A DNA stretch of 64,000 bases, from positions 62,001-126,000 of the forward strand of contig JARBJD010000087.1 of NCBI GenBank assembly GCA_033064195.1. Direction: 5' to 3'. Numbering within the stretch: position 1 is the stretch's first letter; the number at the start of each line of letters is the position of its first letter. The notes under the pieces are model-generated. The model saw only the letters and a list, made by a program, of their open reading frames with translations. It had not been told where the DNA came from and ran no database searches. Made by a program: the position numbers and the translations under genes. The stretch comes from Blattamonas nauphoetae (Eukaryota > Preaxostyla > Oxymonadida). Positions 45,201-54,907 of this stretch are shown one piece after another.

Positions 45201-46979
45201 GGCAGAATCTCAGACTGTATCAGGTGGGAGAGACGAGAGAGGAACTGCAGCGGGATCTCCTCTTGTTTGATGAGGTACGAGAAGAACAACAGGAGCCAGG
45301 GCGACGATGTGTTCCAAACAGGATGGCTGAGATTCGGCGAGGCGCAGAACTTGGAGCAGCTTTTGTGGAATGTGGGTGTGACGATTGCGTCGATATTCCG
45401 TCCCACAACACTCCGTGTTTCATCACCAGTGAGATCGAACTTCGAGAGGATTTCTAAAATCGTTTCGCAGAACATTGGAACAGTGCTTCCGTTCAAACTG
45501 TGCAGATGCGGAAGGACGGATGGGAGGGAGTCGAACACGGAGGACGGAGAACGATCAGTGGACGTCATCACTTCTCCAACGAATCTCGCAAAAGCAAAGA
45601 CTGGCTCGGAGCGGGCAGCGATGAGGGGGAAGTGGTGTCGAATGCTGTCAGTCAATAGAAGTGACGCAAAGGCCACAGCGTGATCGGCAATCTTGGAAAT
45701 GGAGAAGGTGTCGAAAAGTCTGTTCAGCGTGCTGGCATCGACAGCCTCACTCCGCGTGATCCATGTGATGGCACCCAGATGCTCCACACTTCTGCCTTTG
45801 ATCGATCGGAGAAAATTGAACACTGTGGCTGCTTCCTCTTTCCGCGTCTCGAGTGGATCGACCAGAATCTCGTCGGTGGGCTTGCGTGGTCGTGTTCTGT
45901 ACGTGCAACCAGATTTCAAGGTTCTGGAATCGTCGGCCACTCGGAGATGGACGAACGACTTGTTCTCGAGGGCTTCTTCAGAATGCTTGTTCTGGTAGTT
46001 CTCGCAGTACGAGAGGATCCTGTTCACAGTCTCCACCAGCGGAGGGTCGAGGACGAACGAGAGATCCAAAGCAGTCGAGTCGTCTGGCGTCAGAAGAGAA
46101 GTATTCCGTTCCCAATCCTGAGACTGCTCCAAGAGACATGCTTCGAAAGTTTGGAGTTCTCTTGAGAGAGAAGGAGACAGTTCCATTTCAGATATTTGTG
46201 TCAGGAGTTTGTCGAAGAAAAATGACTTGACTGTCAATAGATCGTCAATAAAAGGGTACTTTTTCTGTTTTACTGAACAAACATTGTAAGTGAAATCTGT
46301 GATAATGCATAATAGCGATTTGGATGGGTGATAGATGAGATAGTGAGAAAGAAGAGACCAAGTCGAGGTTCATAGTGTCTATCAAAGTAGATATCTTCAA
46401 TACGAAGGCCTGATGATTGGTTGAGTTCGGTATATCTGAAAAAAGCACTGATTATCAGCTTAATGTAGAGATCCATGACGATCTTGAAAAAAGAATGATT
46501 CAAGAAGATAAACAGACCTTGTGTTGCTTCTGAATCAGCTGAGAGAGTGAAGCAAGCGAGGATTCACAGTTTCTCACGTGTTGAGATGAAGTCATAGTGA
46601 ACTGACCGGTGAGACTTTGTTTTGCGATGGAGAATCGAAGGATGAATGGAAGGGGGCTGAGTGGAAACTGAGACGGGATTGAGGTTGGGTCAGTCCCAAT
46701 TTTGAAACGTTTGTGGACTGGTTGCATGAGATGTGGAGAAGAATTGATGAACCCATTTTCATTCGAAAAACCCTGTTTTAGAAGTGATTTTTTGAAGTAA
46801 TTGCACAAATATGCAAAATCATTTGAAAAAGGAACGTTTGGTTGAAGTGACAGAACAAACGAGGAGAGGGAAGTGAAAAAGACTTCTGCAAAGAACAATT
46901 GATTGACCTGCGGGACGCCTTTGAAAGGTCTCCTCCAAGCCAATGAAACACAGTTTTGGCATTTAAATGGAAGTTCCAT
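42229..46979 (-). CDS. Unrecognised large alpha-helical protein
   Basis: Exons 46518-46979, 46279-46482, 44954-46225, 44806-44920 and 42229-44774 (minus) give 1532 aa with consistent phase. The ATG at 46979 opens MELPFKCQNC. A CXXC is visible there, but no wider zinc motif. A 42-bp in-frame segment just after it (starting GTTTCATTGG) could be a further intron. The rest is helical with many Leu-rich segments (LYIKLIISAFFRYTELNQSS, WVVNWFCQCVYHLETTLQRR, LVSMFQMAINMLELNCIPKE, LLALLHPFLVRG-like stretches) and Ser-rich loops. The form suggests a HEAT or Mediator-like scaffold, but no family can be named. There are no membrane spans. The stop lies within the minisatellite. Confidence 0.65.
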
Positions 46980-48497
46980 CTTGATAGAAGATGGACTCTA
47001 AGGCGTCACTTGATCCTTCTAAACTCAATCCAACTAGAAACATCTATCAGCTTCTGAACTGAATTCGTCTCAATTGGTCCCCACGTTCGTTGGGGGAGTT
47101 GACATGTCGACGAGTGTACAAAGGAAGTGGACAAATGAGGGATGATCCGTTTCAGAACAAAGATAAATCAAATCGTTAGGTGTGTTTTCTTGGTGAGATT
47201 TGTGTGTGAGTCCATGGAGCACAATAAACACAACTTTCAACAAGCTCCAAGCACTCTGGCACTATTTCCATCAATATGAATTGAGAATTCAGTGAAGGGT
47301 GTCTCAGATCATGGAGGAAGTCGTGTGGAAGAATGATGAACATCCACCAACCACTCCACTTCTCCCAGAATCCGATCTGCTGGCATACTGTTCCTACTCC
47401 GAAAGGCATCCATTGTGGAGTGCACAAATCAGGCTTTTGCTTTTCTGACGTAGCTTTTGTTTCCTGATTTCGTGAACACTGGGAGGGGAAGATGGTTTCT
47501 TCTTTTCTCAGTGAGGGAAACAGAGGAGGGGGTTCATTTCGATCTTATTATCGCATCTGCATCCATGAATTCCAATAACCTTTCGAGAGATTGAGAAATC
47601 TGTGTGCCTCTCAAAACCCATCTCGAAAGGGGAAAGTGGAATAGAGTTCACAGATTTAGTTGGAGGGGATCTGATGTATGTGATGATTTGAGAGGGTCGA
47701 TGACAAGGAAGAGTGTAGGATGGATGTGGACGTTGGTGTGGCGAGGTTGATGAATGAGAATGTTAAAGTATTTTTGAACTACTTGAGGAAGGTTTGTGCG
47801 ACAATACGGATGAATTATTCGATCTTGGATGTATGATTGATGTGAACCACTTGACCAGAATGGATCGACCCTTCATCACAATCTGATCAGCAAACTTTTC
47901 TCACGAGCTCCTACCGACATCACTTCAACCTGGAGACAACTACGATTGAGTGTTTTCCCCTGACAACTTCTTTGATCTACAATCTCCATTTCTGATGATT
48001 TTTCGATTTCACAATTATTCACCAATCCACTGGGCAAATTAACATCGATCTCACGTCAATTTTCAATTATTCTGTTCTCTTTCTTCATTTCTTCTTTTCT
48101 AGCAAAATCTCCATGCATCATACCTTCTATCGGCTTCGAAGCAGATTTTCTCACCTCAGTATTCCACATCTCATCCTAGTCTTTTTTAATCTTAAACTAT
48201 GTGCCCTTATGCCACTCTTTTTTTGATTTCCTCCTTTTACTTCGTTTTTATTTCCGATTCATCGAATTCTCAATTTGGGATCATATTTCTCATTCTCTCT
48301 CCCAATTGAGAGATTTATTATGTACTCTAAATCTACCACGTGTATCATCATCTTTTTCTCGACAAACAATTGCACAATAGTGACGAAAATGAGAAAGAGA
48401 GTCATCAATGAATCACATTTGGGCACATTCTTCACACTGATTAATCGTCAGAATGAGCGATGGTATACAATAGCCTTTCTACGCTTTCTTTCATCTG
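46980..48497. other. 1.5-kb region without a recognisable gene
   Basis: The largest gap in the window. A short minus-strand frame (47176-47427) has no ATG-led, family-like product. From about 48000 the sequence becomes T/C-rich and AT-rich, as in introns or 5' flanks. A plus-strand ATG at about 48389 opens MRKRVINESHLGTFF, followed by a GTATAC donor-like site. It could be a first exon of the downstream ASH2L-like gene, but the phase does not match the acceptor before DIKPDVIR. No repeat or tRNA seen. Confidence 0.5.
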
Positions 48498-48770
48498 GTG
48501 TTCAATATTCCAACTTATTTTCCTCATAATCACCATATATCACCGTCACCGTTTCATTTTCTCACACCCTCTCCTCCGCTAGATATCAAGCCAGATGTGA
48601 TACGAATCGCAACCCCTGAGCAACCATTTCCCGTACCACCTCCTGCATCGTCACTCATATCATTTCCTTCTCTCCCTGACACTGAAGCGAAACCGATTCC
48701 AATTCTTCCTTCCACATCACAACCAACGGCATCTCCCCAAAAGAAAGAAGGAGAACCAAATCATCAAAAG

Positions 48771-51700
48771 ATGTCGACAGCTTCTCCAACAAATCAAAAT
48801 TCATTTAATCTCTTTATTAGCCCAATCACTTATCCACAATTCTCTCCAAATAATCACTCCCAACATCTCCAATCACCACAACCCACACAGCCAACGGCTG
48901 AATCCTCTAATTCTCAATCATTTTCCCAAAATTCAAGCGATGCAAGGCAGATTGGAAGCGACCCGTGGCAAAAATCATTTGAACACTCTCAAAAACCCCT
49001 CACATCTCCTCCGTCAACATCTCTCACGGAGCTCACAGCACCACAAACACCTCAAACACACACGAGACTACCAGGGCATCTTCCTCCAAGTCCTTTTCTC
49101 TCCACTGGTGAGCATGTCCCTCTTTCTCTCTCCCAGATTGACCCCTTCCTAATATCAGGAACACCTGTTCCCTTAAACCAAGACACCCTGATATCATCTC
49201 ATTCAACGTTGTTTTCAGTCGGCACATCTCTTTCTGACAGAAGTCGGGTTCAAGAACATTGGCCATCAACTTCGCCAGGAACGATTGTTCACCGGCCTGC
49301 GAAAGAGTACAAACCGAAGAGAGAGGGAAAGAAACACCGAAAATCTAAAGCAAGAGCCAAAAAAGAAGAGGATTCTGATGATCTTCGCGGTTCAACGAAA
49401 CTTGGATTTGGAGGCAATCATGTTGATAGTATAACTCCCCGTCGCAGTCCTTTTCTCCATGGGATGCCTGGATTGCCATCTCTGCTTGAAGGCTCAGCTT
49501 TACTCCCTTTCGTTTCAAATACTGGAGAAGAGATGAGTTTTGACCCTAAACGACTTCCTGCGCTCCCAACGAAGATAAAACGTGCAGATCCAACTCCAAC
49601 ATCTCCACCTCCTGATTGTAATTCGGATGATCCATTTATGGACTTTAAGCAAGATGATTCTGATGACAATTTAATGGACCAGTCTCCAGACAAAAAGAAG
49701 CGTCGAACGACAACATCAAAACGAGAACTCCTTCAACTTCAACGAGATGGTGAAAAGAAACGAGAAGAAGAAATCGAACGGCGTAGAATGAAGAAAGAAA
49801 AGGAGCGAGAACGAGAAGCCCTGATGGGCATTGGAAGCTTCGAAGGAGCCACGATCGAAGACCTGATGAAGATGGAACGAGCAGAATGGGACAATATCAT
49901 CCATTGGCGAGAGTTGGAAAAGCAATATCACATCTCTCAGATCGGAAAGGAAAGGTCAGATCCAGAACCAAGCGAATCAGACCAAAAGCAGAGCGAAAAG
50001 CTTGGCTTCATCGAACAAGAAAGAAGACGCCGGAGTAGAGCCGGTTTGGGTGAATGGAGTGGCTTCCACGTTGAAAGTGGGTTGAATCGAGGCAAACGAC
50101 TCCCAAATGTCTGCTTCGCAGGCGACGTGAAGTTGGGAACATACCAATTCCGGCGCGGAAAGGGCAACCAGAAAGGCGTGCAAGTTGGGAACAAGTTGCT
50201 GAGAGTGCGGTTCGTTTCCACTCATCTGTACGACAAGCTGAAGACAGAGGCACGAGACGCGTATGTGAAGACCGGACACATCCCAGACAGGCTCTGCATC
50301 AATCCCGTCAACCGCTCCAAAATCGGGAAGACGCTGAAGTTCGTCCCGCAGACAGTGCAGCCCCCTCGCCTCCCACTCAACCCCGACTCCATCTTCCTCA
50401 ACACAGCCTTCTTCGACATCCCAGCCACTCCTCCTGTCCCCGTCGAGACGAAGAGTGCAGTCCCCACGCTGGCCACGTCGGAGACGTACAAACTGATCCA
50501 CCAAGCGAACCTGCGCAAGGAGGACCAGCGGAAGACGTACATCGGACCGGTCGTGATGCACCCGGCGTGGTCGTCGGAGAACATCCACATTGGGTCGGAC
50601 AAGATGACCATCAAAGGACGCGTGAACGACTACGTCACAGCACTCGCATCGCACGGAGCGGAGGATGGAGTGTGGTTCTTCGAGGCAACGATTCTGTCGG
50701 AGGTTCAGGGAACGGCGAGCTCCCCTTTGGCGACTCCTCTGACAATGAGCAAGGAAGTGGACACAATGCAATCTGTGTCGGCATACAACGATTATCAAGC
50801 AAAGGCGAAGGAGATTGAAGCACAGACTGGGTTCACTCGCCCGCCAGCCACGCCTCATGTCCGGATTGGATGGGCCACACACAACGTCAACCTCGATTCG
50901 GGGCTCGGGTTTGACAGGTTTGGGTATGGATTGGACGACGTGACGGGGATCGTGTTCCACTCAGGCTCACCCACACTCCGCTCGACAATCCCGGGCCTCG
51001 ACACATCCTCCCTCGTCTCTCACGCCATCCAGCATCCCTTCTTCGACCCGTTCTACTCCCCACGCCCTCTCTTCCCTGGAGACGTGATTGGCTGTCTGAT
51101 CCACCTCCCAGCAGCCTCTCCGGAAGTGTCTCTTCGTGAAGACGAACTGCGGTCGCTCCACACCACTGCGGCTCGGTCGTCTCTGTACTTCTGCCAAGAG
51201 ACAAAGGAGCCCACGGTCCCCCTCCCTGGCTCGTCGATCTCGTTCTTCGTGAACGGCGTCTTCCTCGGGATTGCAGCTGTCGACCTCGAGAAAGGGTTCT
51301 ACCGGCCAGCTGTGTCGATCTTTGGGAAGGGAGAGGTGATGATGAACTTTGGGCCGCACTTCAAACACCCCCCGCCCCACTCGTTCTCCCTTCCGCGTCA
51401 GATCTGTGGAAACGACGAAGAACTTCGAAAGAGGGTGGAGTACACTCTGGAGATGGAAAGGAGGGCGAAGTGGAAAGTCTTCCAGGACCTGAATCGCCGA
51501 GAAACAGAAAACCCGACGATCGATCCCATGGCCCGACTGGCCAAGCGACGTCTGAAGGAACACAAGGCAAAGGAGGAGGGCGAGGACACCGACTTCCTGA
51601 GCATGTTTGAAGAATCGGCAGAGCCTGAGAAGCCAGTGAGTGTCATCCAGAAGCATCTGTTCATTCTGGGCAAGCAGTTTGAGAGTGTCAAGCTGGACAC

Positions 51701-53042
51701 AAGCGAGGAAGACAAGGAGGTCGACGTGGAAGTGCTCTCGCCGGCACTCCGGCCGTTCTTCGAAGCGCCGGAGACGTTCACCACGCGAGACGACCTGAGT
51801 CTTATATCGCCGTGCACGACACAAGCACCGTTCATCGTTTCTCTGTTCCCTCCGTCGCCTCTGCCGGAAGAGAAGTCGGACGACGCTTTCCGCAGAAAGG
51901 TGATCCGACTGATTGGGAAGGGGGAGTCGTTCCTCCGCCCCGTCCTCACTCTCAAAAAGCGGTCTCTCGTCAGACAGTACTTCCTCACGCACATCCTCCC
52001 CAAGCCACAATACCCATCTCCACGCGTCCACAACGCACTCATCCCCGCGCTGTCGTCGTTGGAGAGCACGGGTCTCCTTCCAATCAACATTCTTCATTTT
52101 GCACCCGTCCTCCACTTCGACTCGAGGCTTGGGTTCATCGACAAAGATGTCAAGAAGACCAAACTCGGCACTTCTCAGCCGTGGAAGGACGATCCGATGA
52201 AGCGGGTGGACTTCCTGCCGCTGGCTGACATTGTGGAAGCGCGGAAGGGGTTGTACTGCACTGCCACTTTCACGCAGCCGTCCACCACGCCCATCCCCCC
52301 CTCTCTCCCGCTGTCCCTCCCGGGTGCCATCGAGATTGACGAGGACGAGCTGAAGAGGAGACTGAACATGGAGAACGAGTACTGCGACTGTCCGATGTGT
52401 CACAAGGCTCGGGAAAGCATCCAACGCGGAGAGATCCTTGTTCAGAAGCAGCACCACACTCTCTACCCGCCCGGCCACAGCATGCACAGCCGGCGGGAAG
52501 ATCCGAGCAACCCACGCGCTGAAGACGCCCCAAAATTCACAAACCCGTTTGCTCCCTTCCCTCGGCAGAACAACTGCTTGTTTGACGAGGAGACCCTGCT
52601 CGCCCTGTCTCTCATCTACCAACCCCCACACCGCCTTGTGACGCTCTCGTGGACAGCAGCAAAGGAAATGCGCTTCCACAAGCAACCCGACCTTGCCAAC
52701 AATCCCACTCCAGTCTCGTCTCTTGTCCTCAACCCCGAGGAACAGGAGCGCAACCTTCTCCCGACATACACTCCCACACACGGACAGTCTCTTCCTCAGG
52801 CTGATAATGTTCTGTCGACGATGCAACTCTCTTCGTCGCCTCTTCCACTTCTCCAAGTTCTGAACGTTGCTGAGGAGGATGGACGTGAAAATGGAGCTCC
52901 GCGAAGGCCCATGAAAAAGTCACACAAAAAATTCCACAGGTCAAAGCATGCAGAATTGACAAAGCTTAAGGCCATGAAGAAAGTTCCCAAACCAATGAAA
53001 CCGACACCATCACCACTCCCCGTTGAATCTATTGTCCAATAA
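48771..53042 (+). CDS. Giant ASH2L/Bre2-like SPRY protein
   Basis: The open frame runs from 48498; the first in-frame ATG (48771) gives 1423 aa. Upstream coding exons are possible. After a Ser/Pro-rich low-complexity N-terminus comes a basic region and a split SPRY domain. Motifs are HIGSDKMTIKGRVNDYVTAL, ASHGAEDGVWFFEATI, HVRIGWATHNVNLDSGLGFD, GDVIGCLIHLP, SISFFVNGVFLGIA and VMMNFGPHFKHPPP. These follow ASH2L ([78 protein letters not shown]). Family role: an H3K4 methyltransferase (COMPASS) core subunit. Human ASH2L is 628 aa. Here there are large loops inside the SPRY and a roughly 450-aa C-terminal extension with CDCPMCHK. No PHD or winged-helix domain is visible. Confidence 0.7.
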   Translation: MSTASPTNQNSFNLFISPITYPQFSPNNHSQHLQSPQPTQPTAESSNSQSFSQNSSDARQIGSDPWQKSFEHSQKPLTSPPSTSLTELTAPQTPQTHTRLPGHLPPSPFLSTGEHVPLSLSQIDPFLISGTPVPLNQDTLISSHSTLFSVGTSLSDRSRVQEHWPSTSPGTIVHRPAKEYKPKREGKKHRKSKARAKKEEDSDDLRGSTKLGFGGNHVDSITPRRSPFLHGMPGLPSLLEGSALLPFVSNTGEEMSFDPKRLPALPTKIKRADPTPTSPPPDCNSDDPFMDFKQDDSDDNLMDQSPDKKKRRTTTSKRELLQLQRDGEKKREEEIERRRMKKEKEREREALMGIGSFEGATIEDLMKMERAEWDNIIHWRELEKQYHISQIGKERSDPEPSESDQKQSEKLGFIEQERRRRSRAGLGEWSGFHVESGLNRGKRLPNVCFAGDVKLGTYQFRRGKGNQKGVQVGNKLLRVRFVSTHLYDKLKTEARDAYVKTGHIPDRLCINPVNRSKIGKTLKFVPQTVQPPRLPLNPDSIFLNTAFFDIPATPPVPVETKSAVPTLATSETYKLIHQANLRKEDQRKTYIGPVVMHPAWSSENIHIGSDKMTIKGRVNDYVTALASHGAEDGVWFFEATILSEVQGTASSPLATPLTMSKEVDTMQSVSAYNDYQAKAKEIEAQTGFTRPPATPHVRIGWATHNVNLDSGLGFDRFGYGLDDVTGIVFHSGSPTLRSTIPGLDTSSLVSHAIQHPFFDPFYSPRPLFPGDVIGCLIHLPAASPEVSLREDELRSLHTTAARSSLYFCQETKEPTVPLPGSSISFFVNGVFLGIAAVDLEKGFYRPAVSIFGKGEVMMNFGPHFKHPPPHSFSLPRQICGNDEELRKRVEYTLEMERRAKWKVFQDLNRRETENPTIDPMARLAKRRLKEHKAKEEGEDTDFLSMFEESAEPEKPVSVIQKHLFILGKQFESVKLDTSEEDKEVDVEVLSPALRPFFEAPETFTTRDDLSLISPCTTQAPFIVSLFPPSPLPEEKSDDAFRRKVIRLIGKGESFLRPVLTLKKRSLVRQYFLTHILPKPQYPSPRVHNALIPALSSLESTGLLPINILHFAPVLHFDSRLGFIDKDVKKTKLGTSQPWKDDPMKRVDFLPLADIVEARKGLYCTATFTQPSTTPIPPSLPLSLPGAIEIDEDELKRRLNMENEYCDCPMCHKARESIQRGEILVQKQHHTLYPPGHSMHSRREDPSNPRAEDAPKFTNPFAPFPRQNNCLFDEETLLALSLIYQPPHRLVTLSWTAAKEMRFHKQPDLANNPTPVSSLVLNPEEQERNLLPTYTPTHGQSLPQADNVLSTMQLSSSPLPLLQVLNVAEEDGRENGAPRRPMKKSHKKFHRSKHAELTKLKAMKKVPKPMKPTPSPLPVESIVQ

Positions 53043-53138
53043 TTCATTATTTATGTTTTCTCTCATTTCATCTCTTCATTTTGGATCTTGATAAATGCAT
53101 TATTCAGACAATTGTTGTGAAAAACCGGAATCGAGAAG

Positions 53139-54218
53139 TCAGACGAATGTGATATTTATGGGTAGTTGGTTGCACAATGGTCTGAATTCGGTGGGAACAC
53201 GTTGGAAACCATGCATTCTCATTAGCGGACAGCTCATTCGCTGTTCAATGTCATCAAAGAGACCCTCCTCTTCCATGATGTGCTGACTCGTCCTTGTTCG
53301 TCGAGAAGCAATATCATGACGGTTGAAGGAGCGGTCTGGATGGACAAAGTAGAAGACTGAATATAGTGATTGTACGATCTGGCGGACTTTTGAACAAACG
53401 ACGTGTTGATTCAATGAGTTGACGAAGCTCAATAGAACAGTCGGGGCAATCGGGGAACTAACAATGATGGGGCTAGACGCGCATAGGAGGAGGATTTGTT
53501 CCATAGTGCGATGGATAGTTTCAAAGTTGGAGAGATCTCGGTTCGGATATTGTTTTGATACAAAGAGGATGTATGAAGAGGATGGTTCGATAATGAGCTG
53601 TGAAATTGTTCTACAAATGGTTTCTTTTGGGTTGTCTGTACCGATCGGAAGTTGGTGAAGAGGTGCAGACGTTCCAAGTGTTAGAAGTTGTGTGAGAAGA
53701 TTCAGCATGTTCTCATGGATTGGCTGATTTAAGGTGTACGTCTCAGGGCGCAGGTTATGTACTAAATCCCGAATAATACCGGATGAACAAACATAGAACG
53801 AGAATATTGACGATGTAGTATTCACAAGCGAAGCGAGGAGTTGTAGAACTGCGAAGCGTACGTCATCTGAGGGAAGGCATAGAAGACGCTTCATATGTTC
53901 AAAGAAAGTCATGAAGTTCTCAGGTTGTGTCGGAAATGTCGAGAAAATTACGGATGCCTTCTCTGTACGATCTAAGAAGTCGCCCGTACGTGTTGTTAGT
54001 TCACGAATGTAACCACAGAGATTTCTCTCATTGTCACTGGATATTTCATTGGATTCAGCTGTGTATAAAGAGTTTGCACCAGTCTCATTCAATCCTTGCA
54101 AGATCCCTTCCCCAAGCAGTTCAAGAGTAAGTTGGCTAAAATTCGGCATATCCAGTACATTAATGGGGGAAGAAGAGCGGGTAGATGTTCGAATTTTGAG
54201 TCGCAAAATTGATTGCAT
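53139..54218 (-). CDS. Hypothetical ARM-like protein
   Basis: A single frame of 359 aa from ATG 54218, helical with armadillo-like stretches (VRFAVLQLLASLVNTT, NMLNLLTQLLTLGTS, VCSKVRQIVQSLYSVFYFVH). It ends with an acidic-hydrophobic block DDIEQRMSCPLMRMHGF. Another ATG at 54255 in a different frame opens MSVLKTQLDGLINAINFATQ, which also looks like coding sequence, but I found no phase-consistent splice from it. The N-terminus is therefore uncertain. It is divergent from SAP30BP with 58 bp (or 21 bp) between starts. No family assigned. Confidence 0.65.
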   Translation of the reverse strand: MQSILRLKIRTSTRSSSPINVLDMPNFSQLTLELLGEGILQGLNETGANSLYTAESNEISSDNERNLCGYIRELTTRTGDFLDRTEKASVIFSTFPTQPENFMTFFEHMKRLLCLPSDDVRFAVLQLLASLVNTTSSIFSFYVCSSGIIRDLVHNLRPETYTLNQPIHENMLNLLTQLLTLGTSAPLHQLPIGTDNPKETICRTISQLIIEPSSSYILFVSKQYPNRDLSNFETIHRTMEQILLLCASSPIIVSSPIAPTVLLSFVNSLNQHVVCSKVRQIVQSLYSVFYFVHPDRSFNRHDIASRRTRTSQHIMEEEGLFDDIEQRMSCPLMRMHGFQRVPTEFRPLCNQLPINITFV

Positions 54219-54276
54219 TGATCAAACCATCGAGTTGTGTTTTCAGAACTGACATCGTCGCTTCATTGACCAAGCC

Positions 54277-54796
54277 ATGATGCATCTCCTGAATGATTAC
54301 GGTGATAGTGATTCGGACGTGGAATTACATCAAGATCCCCATTCAAATTCGTTCAGTGGAGCACAAACATCTTTCGAATCTCCACTCAAAAGTGAGAAGA
54401 AAAATCTAGATCCTCAACTTGAACAATTAGAAACGAAATTTGAAACTGTTTCGTCTCGAATTCGAGAAGACCACAAACATGGGATCAACATCATTGAAGA
54501 GTTATCTAAAGTTGGCAATGAAACGCCTGCAGAGGTTTTTTTCATCATCAATTTATCGTATTTCCCTTTTTGTGTTCAAGGATTTGATGGAATTTGTTCA
54601 ACGGATCGGACTCGATGAACATGGCACGTTCGCGTGTGCGTCAGGGTACATTGCCTTTGAACATCTTTCAAGAGATAATTATCTACAAGTTCGGAAGGAA
54701 AGAGAAGAATACACCCGAAAACTGTCTGAGGAACAAGATAGAGCACTCAGTGCTGGAAAACCATACCGCACATTTTATGACGCTCCTCCTGGCTGA
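54277..54796 (+). CDS. SAP30BP: SAP30BP/HCNGP-like protein
   Basis: Exons 54277-54534 and 54581-54796 join through a 46-bp intron to give 157 aa. The N-terminus is acidic (LLNDYGDSDSDVEL). The HCNGP domain reads IREDHKHGINIIEEL and EDLMEFVQRIGLDEHGTFA, then YIAFEHLSRDNYLQVRKERE, equal to human YEKLIQFCAIDELGTNY and EDSYYEALAKAQKIEMDKL. Family role: a nuclear protein linked to Sin3/SAP30 repression and recently to splicing of short introns with SF3B, which would fit this intron-rich genome. The human protein is 308 aa; the C-terminal Thr-rich region is absent. Confidence 0.78.
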
Positions 54797-54907
54797 TCAT
54801 GGGCATAATGTCGTTATTTTAGAGCTTTTTCCCATTTTTATGCCGTGTACATTTGCCGATTTATTAAGACGTTTTATGAAATGGAAAAAATACAGAAAAC
54901 AAGACAA

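Noticed and set aside
42229-46979. Possible MED12 homology (KQGFSNENGF-like segment near the N-terminus)
   Set aside because: Only one short, low-information match; the rest does not align.
47176-47427. Minus-strand 83-aa open frame in the 1.5-kb gap
   Set aside because: No ATG-led product with family resemblance, no phase-consistent flanking exons, and no conserved motif.
50967-52856. 629-aa minus-strand open frame
   Set aside because: It is the antisense shadow of the ASH2L-like gene. Arg/Val/Glu-rich composition typical of reverse-strand GC-rich exons.
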